This document shows, piece by piece, positions 6,470 to 10,591 of a stretch of 10,591 nt of DNA (position 1 is the first letter of the stretch; every line of letters begins with the position of its first letter). Source of the stretch: CAZOJJ01 sp964580105 (lineage in GTDB: Bacteria; Bacteroidota; Rhodothermia; Rhodothermales; Rubricoccaceae); assembly GCA_964580105.1 (NCBI GenBank), contig CAZOJJ010000079.1:1-10591 (forward strand), written 5' to 3'. The position numbers and the translations under genes are program-made. The notes under the pieces are model-generated. The model was given only the letters and a program-made list of their open reading frames with translations. It was not told where the DNA came from and did not search any database.

Positions 6470-7545
6470 CAGGCCTCGACCTCCGCGAGCGCGTCGGTCT
6501 CGACGGCAGAGCCGGAGTCGGCTTCGACGGTCGGGGCCTCGACGACCTCGGCGTACTTGCGGGCGAGGAGGCGACGGGCGACGACGCGGGAGCACTCGAA
6601 CACCGTGCCTCGCTCGACGCGGTTGGCGCCGGGGCGCAGAGAGCTGTGGACGCGGCCCTGGCGCAGCATCATCGCTAGCCCGTCGCGCCCCTCGGCGAGC
6701 ATCCCGACCGGAATGTTGCGGAGGGCGCGGAGGGTGTAGGCGCGGCGCAGAGCGGCGTAGGCGGCGCGCATCGCCTCGACCGTTTCCGCGGACACCCCCA
6801 GGACTTTCCAGAGCCGATCGGCCGAGATCTCGCGCGCCTGCCCCTTCGGAGCGCGGCGGCGGAGGACCTGCTCGTAGCTGGCGATGTTGTCGTCACCCTT
6901 CACGTCGAGCACGACGAGGCCCGGACGCTTCGCGTCCCCGAGGTCGAGCCCGGAGAGGCGCGTGATCACCGGCGGGCGCCCGCGCAGCGTCTTCAGCAGC
7001 GCGTCCATGTCGGAGTCGGGCAGCTCGCCGCGCTCCGGCCACGGCCGCCACCCGAGGCGGTCGAGGAGCGCGCGGCTGAGCACACGGCCGGCCCCGATGC
7101 GCGGGCCGTCCACGGCCATCGCGCGGCCGGTTTCCACGTCGAAGAACGTGAGGCCGAGCGGGTGGACCATGTCGGTGCCGGACTCGACGAGGCGGACGGC
7201 CTCGGCGATGAAGCCGGGGCTGACGAGGTCGTCCGAGCCCACGTTGAGGACGGCGTCCACCTTGCCTTCGAGGGCCAGGACGGCCGCGTTGCCCTTGGCT
7301 GAGAGCGGGCGGTTGGGCGCCTCGACGTAGGCCCAGCCGTCCACACGCTCGGCCGGGTCGGGGTCGCCCGGGCTGAACGCGGCCACGCACACGAGCTCGA
7401 TGGGGGCCTCCCGCTCCTGCAGCAGCGGGTGCCCCTGGAGCCCGGCGAAGTAGCGGAGCACGAACGGGGCCACGTCCGGGCGCCGCCACAGTTTCGTGAC
7501 GACGCCCAGACGGAACGGGGCGTGCGTGGGGGCTCGCTTCGCCAT
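6469..7545 (-). CDS. GT-A-type glycosyltransferase-like protein with a C-terminal capsid-adjacent domain
   Basis: 358 residues, start and stop both in TGATG overlaps with neighbours. Residues 10-35 (FRLGVVTKLWRRPDVAPFVL) form the nucleotide-binding opening of a GT-A fold. Residues 75-90 (EAPNRPLSAKGNAAV) and 103-110 (GSDDLVSP) match the pattern of phage and bacterial glycosyltransferase-like proteins, the SDD triad taking the place of the metal-binding DXD motif. VVLDVKGDDNIASYEQ near 210-226 is a further conserved block. A linker helix follows (about 240-270), and then residues 272-338 resemble the C-terminus of the preceding 124-residue protein (18 of 31 aligned residues identical over RVERGT...YAE.VE.P). 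The last 20 residues are acidic. The donor sugar and target are unknown. The place between capsid and connector genes suggests that a virion protein is modified, which is inference. Activity is not proven, as some such domains are non-catalytic. Confidence 0.65.
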   Translation of the reverse strand: MAKRAPTHAPFRLGVVTKLWRRPDVAPFVLRYFAGLQGHPLLQEREAPIELVCVAAFSPGDPDPAERVDGWAYVEAPNRPLSAKGNAAVLALEGKVDAVLNVGSDDLVSPGFIAEAVRLVESGTDMVHPLGLTFFDVETGRAMAVDGPRIGAGRVLSRALLDRLGWRPWPERGELPDSDMDALLKTLRGRPPVITRLSGLDLGDAKRPGLVVLDVKGDDNIASYEQVLRRRAPKGQAREISADRLWKVLGVSAETVEAMRAAYAALRRAYTLRALRNIPVGMLAEGRDGLAMMLRQGRVHSSLRPGANRVERGTVFECSRVVARRLLARKYAEVVEAPTVEADSGSAVETDALAEVEA

Positions 7546-7919
7546 CAGCCGTCAGCCCCCGGGGTTTCGACGCGTTCCGCGTACCTGCGTGCGACGAGGC
7601 GGCGGACGAACCGGGCCGGCACGTCGAACTCGGTGCCGCGCTCGACGCGGGCGGCGCCCTGGTGGCGGCCGGCCATCCACGGGGGGACGTTGACGAGGGC
7701 GCGCATGCGCACCGTGCCGGGACGCTCGGTGGCCTCGGTCTGATCTGCCCGGGGACGGGGATCCGTCCGCTTCGTCGTCGGCGCCACCAGCGTCTTCACC
7801 TTGACACCGGACTTCTTCGCCTTCGGAGAAGCAGCCTTCGGAGAAGCAGCCTTCGTGGTTTCGGAGGGGGGCGCGCCGCTCTTCGGCGAGGTCTTCGGCG
7901 AGGTCTTCTTCTTGGCCAT
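7545..7919 (-). CDS. Small lysine-rich protein next to the capsid gene, unknown role
   Basis: 124 residues from ATG at 7919. The first 45 residues are a disordered Lys/Ser/Pro/Ala arm with repeated SPK units (KTSPKTSPKS, KAASPKAASPKAKK), resembling histone H1-type tails, and are encoded by short tandem DNA repeats. Residues 68-119 form the only folded-looking part: RMRALVNVPPWMAGRHQG, then VERGTEFDVPARFVRRLVARRYAERVE. The form (opening strand, loop, 'RG..F.V', a helix, 'YAE') recalls small phage proteins often found near head genes, and is repeated at the C-terminus of the next gene. A role as a small capsid-associated or DNA-contacting protein is a guess. It starts behind a 123-bp intergenic region with a hairpin, and its stop overlaps the next start. 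Confidence 0.7.
   Translation of the reverse strand: MAKKKTSPKTSPKSGAPPSETTKAASPKAASPKAKKSGVKVKTLVAPTTKRTDPRPRADQTEATERPGTVRMRALVNVPPWMAGRHQGAARVERGTEFDVPARFVRRLVARRYAERVETPGADG
7821..7855. repeat. 15-bp tandem repeat encoding AASPK units
   Basis: Two full copies of cttcggagaagcagc (7821-7835, 7836-7850) plus a 5-bp start of a third. It encodes the KAASPKAASPKA stretch of the 124-residue protein in frame. Slippage or unequal recombination here would change the arm length without breaking the frame. Confidence 0.8.
7881..7904. repeat. 12-bp tandem repeat encoding TSPK units
   Basis: Two copies of cttcggcgaggt (7881-7892, 7893-7904) encode KTSPKTSPK in the same protein arm. Its core cttcgg is shared with the neighbouring 15-bp repeat. 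Confidence 0.75.
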
Positions 7920-7996
7920 GGGGAGAGGGGGTGTGGGTTTTAGAGATCCTTGAGGAAGAGGGGGCCGACCCGCCGGAGGGATAGCGAGCCGGCCCT

Positions 7997-8014
7997 GGGA
8001 TCACTCGTGATCCC
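7997..8014 (-). terminator. Hairpin in the intergenic region after the capsid gene
   Basis: A perfect 7-bp inverted repeat gggatca/tgatccc closes a ctcg tetraloop (extendable by one pair to 8 bp with a 2-nt loop), 28 nt after the capsid stop. No T tract follows. A longer, weaker pairing of ccctgg (7993) with ccaggg (8027-8032) encloses it. It may be an attenuator or mRNA end that lowers expression of the genes after the capsid gene; the evidence is structural only. Nothing else is seen in the 123-bp spacer at 7920-8042. Confidence 0.45.
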
Positions 8015-8042
8015 CTCCACCCTTCCCCAGGGTTTCAGGGCC

Positions 8043-9626
8043 TCAGCTCGACGCCTCGGACGTGCGGTAGATGAACGCCGACGGATATTTCACCATCAGC
8101 GCCAGCCGCTCCTCGGCCACGATCGTCAGCTGGTTCTTGATGAGCTGGTCGTTCACGTAGCCGACCTTCAGCATCGGCCGCATCTTGTCGAAGATCTGCG
8201 CGCCGATGGAGAACTGGCCGACGAGGAGGTCGCCCTGATCGAACCGCGTCGTCTCGACCGTCCGCAGCCCCCACGGGCGCGGGGTCTCGCCGCTCGTCGG
8301 GTTGGCGAACTTGTAGGCGCCGTCCTCGGTCTGCGTGAGCATGAGCACGGCCATGTCCACGGGGTTGAGCACGAGGCCGTCGCCGGCGAAGTCCGCGCTC
8401 GCGAGCTGCGCCATCGCGATGCGGATGCGGTCGAGGAGCGTCACGGTCGTGATGCCGGCCGCCGCTTGGATCGTCGCCTCGAGCGCGTCGTCGTAGGCCG
8501 TGGCCTGCTCGACGATGCCGTCGAGGTGGTTGCCGCCGTTGGGTGCCGCCGTGCCGTCGCCGTAGAGGATCTCTTGGTCCTCGGCCACGCGGAGCCCGTA
8601 CTCCATCTCGGCGTCGATCAGCGAGCGGAGCCCTTCGACGTCGTCGAGCTGCTCGTCGTCCACCACGATCCAGTGGGCGATCTTCTCGACGTCGGCCTGG
8701 ACCCGGTCCATCACGATGCCGGACTCCGGCTTCGTCTGGCCCTGCCCGGTGATCGCCGCGCCGGTGGCCCGGCTCGTCACGCGGATGAACGAGACGCGGT
8801 CCTTCGAGGTCGTCCCGCCGGGGATGAGGTCGCGCATGGCGAGGCGCTGGTCGCGCGGGCGGATGACCTCGCCGACGTAGTCCGGCGTCGTGATCCCCGT
8901 CAGCGTGACGGCCTTGATGGCGATCCGCTTCTGATTGCCGTGGACGGGGCCGGCGTCGACCCACGGCATCCGGCCGGCCTTGACGGAGCCGTCCTCCAGG
9001 GCCGCCTTGAACGCCTCGCTCTCGACGAACCGCTCGCCGAGCGTCTTCACCTCGCCGGCGCCGCCGGCCCCCAGCCGCTTCATCGCCTCGGTCTCGAACT
9101 CGTCCTGCCGCTCGTTGAGCTTCTTGACGGCCTCGTCGACCTTGTCGATGAGCTTGGCGTTGGCGTCGGTCAGCTTCTTCACCTCGCCCTTGAGCTCGGC
9201 GACGCCCTTCTCGGCCTCGGCGCCCTTCTTGATCTGCTCCTCGAGCTCCAGGACGCGCTTGATGTTGGCCTTGAGCTCGCCGAGGCTCTTGGTGACCTCC
9301 TCGGGCAGCACGGCCGGGGCGTTGGCCAGGACGAGCGCGCCGGCCTCGATGCCGAACCGGTGCGTGACGTACGTGGCCAGGGCGAAGACGCCGAGCGCGG
9401 CGCCGGCCTGGGCTACGCCTCCAAGACGGAGGGGAGCAGCCACGCGCGAATGAGCGGCCGCACAGGTGCCGTCGTCGGTGTGGCCGGTGAAGCCCTCGAA
9501 CCAGTCGATCGACAGGGCGAGGGGGGCGGCCGTCGGGCGCTCCATGCCGTAGGCCTGGCCGTGGGCCTGGCCGATGCCGGCGACGAGGGCGACGAGCGCG
9601 AACAGGAGTCGGTGGAGGAGTCTCAT
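8043..9626 (-). CDS. HK97-fold major capsid protein with a secretory-like N-terminal extension
   Basis: 527 residues from ATG at 9626; TTG at 9650 is in frame but overlaps the protease stop and is less likely. Residues 1-25 look like a signal peptide (Arg start, LLFALVALVAGIG core, QAHGQA cleavage-like end), and a second hydrophobic stretch lies near 75-103. Residues 107-185 are a charged coiled coil (heptads rich in Lys, Glu and Leu), the expected scaffolding delta domain that the protease removes. From about 200 the HK97 capsid fold is clear: RVSFIRVTSRATGAA, IAHWIVVDDEQLDDVEGL, EDQEILYGDGTA, DGLVLNPVDMAVLM, QGDLLVGQF and LALMVKYPSAFIYRT at the end. The protein assembles into the icosahedral head. 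The first 105 residues are unusual for this family and seem to be a fused or added membrane-active segment, possibly removed with the delta domain. Confidence 0.9.
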   Translation of the reverse strand: MRLLHRLLFALVALVAGIGQAHGQAYGMERPTAAPLALSIDWFEGFTGHTDDGTCAAAHSRVAAPLRLGGVAQAGAALGVFALATYVTHRFGIEAGALVLANAPAVLPEEVTKSLGELKANIKRVLELEEQIKKGAEAEKGVAELKGEVKKLTDANAKLIDKVDEAVKKLNERQDEFETEAMKRLGAGGAGEVKTLGERFVESEAFKAALEDGSVKAGRMPWVDAGPVHGNQKRIAIKAVTLTGITTPDYVGEVIRPRDQRLAMRDLIPGGTTSKDRVSFIRVTSRATGAAITGQGQTKPESGIVMDRVQADVEKIAHWIVVDDEQLDDVEGLRSLIDAEMEYGLRVAEDQEILYGDGTAAPNGGNHLDGIVEQATAYDDALEATIQAAAGITTVTLLDRIRIAMAQLASADFAGDGLVLNPVDMAVLMLTQTEDGAYKFANPTSGETPRPWGLRTVETTRFDQGDLLVGQFSIGAQIFDKMRPMLKVGYVNDQLIKNQLTIVAEERLALMVKYPSAFIYRTSEASS

Positions 9627-9639
9627 GGAGGGCACGGGG

Positions 9640-10572
9640 TTAGGAGGCAAGGAGCCGGTTGATCTCGGCGAGCACCGAGGTGGGGTCGTCGGGGGCGGAG
9701 CGGTACGCTCCGCCGCCCTGACGGAAGAGTTCGTTGAGGTCGTCGAGCGCCTTCGCCGGCACGTAGCTGACCTTCCGCTCGACCTCGGTCCAGGAGGGGC
9801 GCGCGTCGAAGACGAGGCCGTCCTCGGTGTCCTCGAAGCCGACCTCGTAGTAGGCCCCGCTGGACTCGACGACGGCGCGGTCGGCGTAGACCTCCACCGC
9901 CCAGATGTAATCGTTGGGCCCGGAGAACGTGGCGCGGAGGCCGTCGCGGACGCGCTCGATGAAAGCCGTGTAGCTCTCGTCTACCCCGATGGCCTTCAGC
10001 GCGCTTCCGTACGAAGCGCCGAAGCGCTGCGCCCACGCGTCCAGGCTGAGCGACTTCAGCGCTGAGGCCTTCGCGCGGGGCTCGCAGGGCCGGGGCGTGA
10101 GGGCGCCCTCGACGAGCGGCCACCGGACGATCTGCCCGTCGTCCTCCGTCTTGATCCGGTGCGTGGCCGAGCCGCTCGACCAGCCGAGCTTGTTCTTCTT
10201 CGCGAGGCCGGCCAGCATCTTCTCGTACTCGTCGGCCTCGTCGAGGATGAGCTCGGCCATCAGCGCCGTGTCCGTCCGCGTGACTTTCAGCGGCTCGAAC
10301 TCGTGCTCGACGAGCGGCTCCAGCTCGGCGTCCTTCACGAAGCCGTGGTTGTACGTGGCCTCGATGAAGGCCTCGTCGCCCTTGGCCAGCGCGCCGCCGA
10401 AGTAGGTGTCCGGCGTGAAGTACTCGCCGGCCAAATCCTTCACCGGAGCGGCGGGGTCGTCGAAGACGACGAGGGGGCCGCCGACGGTGACCACGCCCTT
10501 CTCGGCCTTGATGACCTTGAGGGGCGTGCGGTCGGAGGCGGGGTAGACGGTGAGGCCGGAGCGGAGGCGCAT
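9640..10572 (-). CDS. Prohead protease (peptidase S78-like) with C-terminal extra domain
   Basis: 310 residues from ATG at 10572; the frame stays open to the right edge, so an earlier start outside the window cannot be excluded. Residues 30-166 carry the protease: DLAGEYFTPDT, then YNHG with the likely catalytic His76, then LGWSSGSATH with likely nucleophile Ser133, and the closing VEGALTPRPCEPRA, where Glu155 may complete the site. The enzyme cuts the delta domain from the capsid protein and itself during head maturation. Typical members have about 200 residues; here residues 215-272 add a beta-rich domain (DYIWAVEVYADRAVVESSG, YYEVGFEDTEDGLVF, KVSYVP) of a type I recall from other protease-scaffold proteins. 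A final helix DDLNELFR and LAEINRLLA ends the protein. Its stop lies 13 nt before the capsid start. Confidence 0.85.
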   Translation of the reverse strand: MRLRSGLTVYPASDRTPLKVIKAEKGVVTVGGPLVVFDDPAAPVKDLAGEYFTPDTYFGGALAKGDEAFIEATYNHGFVKDAELEPLVEHEFEPLKVTRTDTALMAELILDEADEYEKMLAGLAKKNKLGWSSGSATHRIKTEDDGQIVRWPLVEGALTPRPCEPRAKASALKSLSLDAWAQRFGASYGSALKAIGVDESYTAFIERVRDGLRATFSGPNDYIWAVEVYADRAVVESSGAYYEVGFEDTEDGLVFDARPSWTEVERKVSYVPAKALDDLNELFRQGGGAYRSAPDDPTSVLAEINRLLAS

Positions 10573-10591
10573 TCGAGCACGAGCAGGCGAA

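Noticed and set aside
5882..6595. Longer connector protein starting at 6595
   Set aside because: The extra 42 residues are Arg/Pro-rich, overlap the glycosyltransferase gene deeply and lack family similarity; ATG at 6469 in a TGATG junction fits better.
9627..9650. TTG start for the capsid protein at 9650
   Set aside because: It would overlap the protease stop codon and only add PPNPVPS before the Arg-led hydrophobic start; ATG at 9626 is the more natural start.
7950..9662. Open frame of 570 codons on the plus strand opposite the capsid gene
   Set aside because: Composition is Asp/Arg/Leu/Val-rich with no recognisable domain, and the minus strand holds an unmistakable HK97 capsid protein over the same DNA.
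1..10591. CRISPR array, tRNA, integrase, insertion sequence or diversity-generating element
   Set aside because: No regularly spaced repeats, no tRNA-like cloverleaf, no transposase, integrase or reverse transcriptase motif could be seen in any frame.

Overview
The window is a leftward-transcribed (minus strand) head and tail morphogenesis module of a long-tailed, HK97-type phage or prophage. Every supported gene reads from high to low coordinates. No integrase, replication, lysis or packaging gene is visible, so free phage and prophage cannot be told apart, and the portal and terminase would be expected beyond the right edge. The DNA is very GC-rich, with third codon positions almost all G or C. 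The spaced gene starts lack a Shine-Dalgarno sequence and have C/T-rich leaders instead. Together with a glycosyltransferase and a tail-protein domain that resemble Bacteroidota-type phage proteins, this hints at a high-GC host of the Bacteroidota/Rhodothermota side; that is a tentative inference.

Layout in transcription order (right to left): an S78-like prohead protease with a C-terminal extra domain (10572-9640); an HK97-fold major capsid protein with a coiled-coil delta domain and an unexpected signal-peptide-like, hydrophobic N-terminus (9626-8043); an intergenic hairpin; a 124-residue lysine-rich small protein (7919-7545); a GT-A-type glycosyltransferase-like protein whose C-terminus repeats the small protein's domain (7545-6469); a gp6-like head-tail connector (6469-5882); an SPP1 gp16-like head-tail adaptor cut by an assembly gap of exactly 100 N (5882-5530); the end of a DUF3168/gp17-like tail completion protein (5429-5112); the tail tube protein (5099-4647); a strong hairpin and a tandem 15-bp repeat; the tail assembly chaperone pair gpG/gpGT, joined by a lambda-type GGGAAAG -1 frameshift site with a 14-bp hairpin directly after it (4540-3651); a tape measure protein of 869 residues (3644-1035); and a glycine-rich adhesin-like protein that runs into a baseplate/tail-tip-like domain and off the left edge (1032-1).

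The genes form one late operon. Three junctions use a TGATG stop/start overlap, which suggests translational coupling. Hairpins after the two proteins needed in most copies (capsid and tail tube) could lower or reshape expression of the genes behind them. The parts least explained by the standard HK97 plan are the glycosyltransferase/small-protein pair sharing a domain inside the head genes, the secretory-looking start of the capsid protein, and the glycine-rich domain fused to a tail-tip protein. The 100-N gap is a scaffolding placeholder and probably hides at least one gene (an HK97 gp10-like protein).
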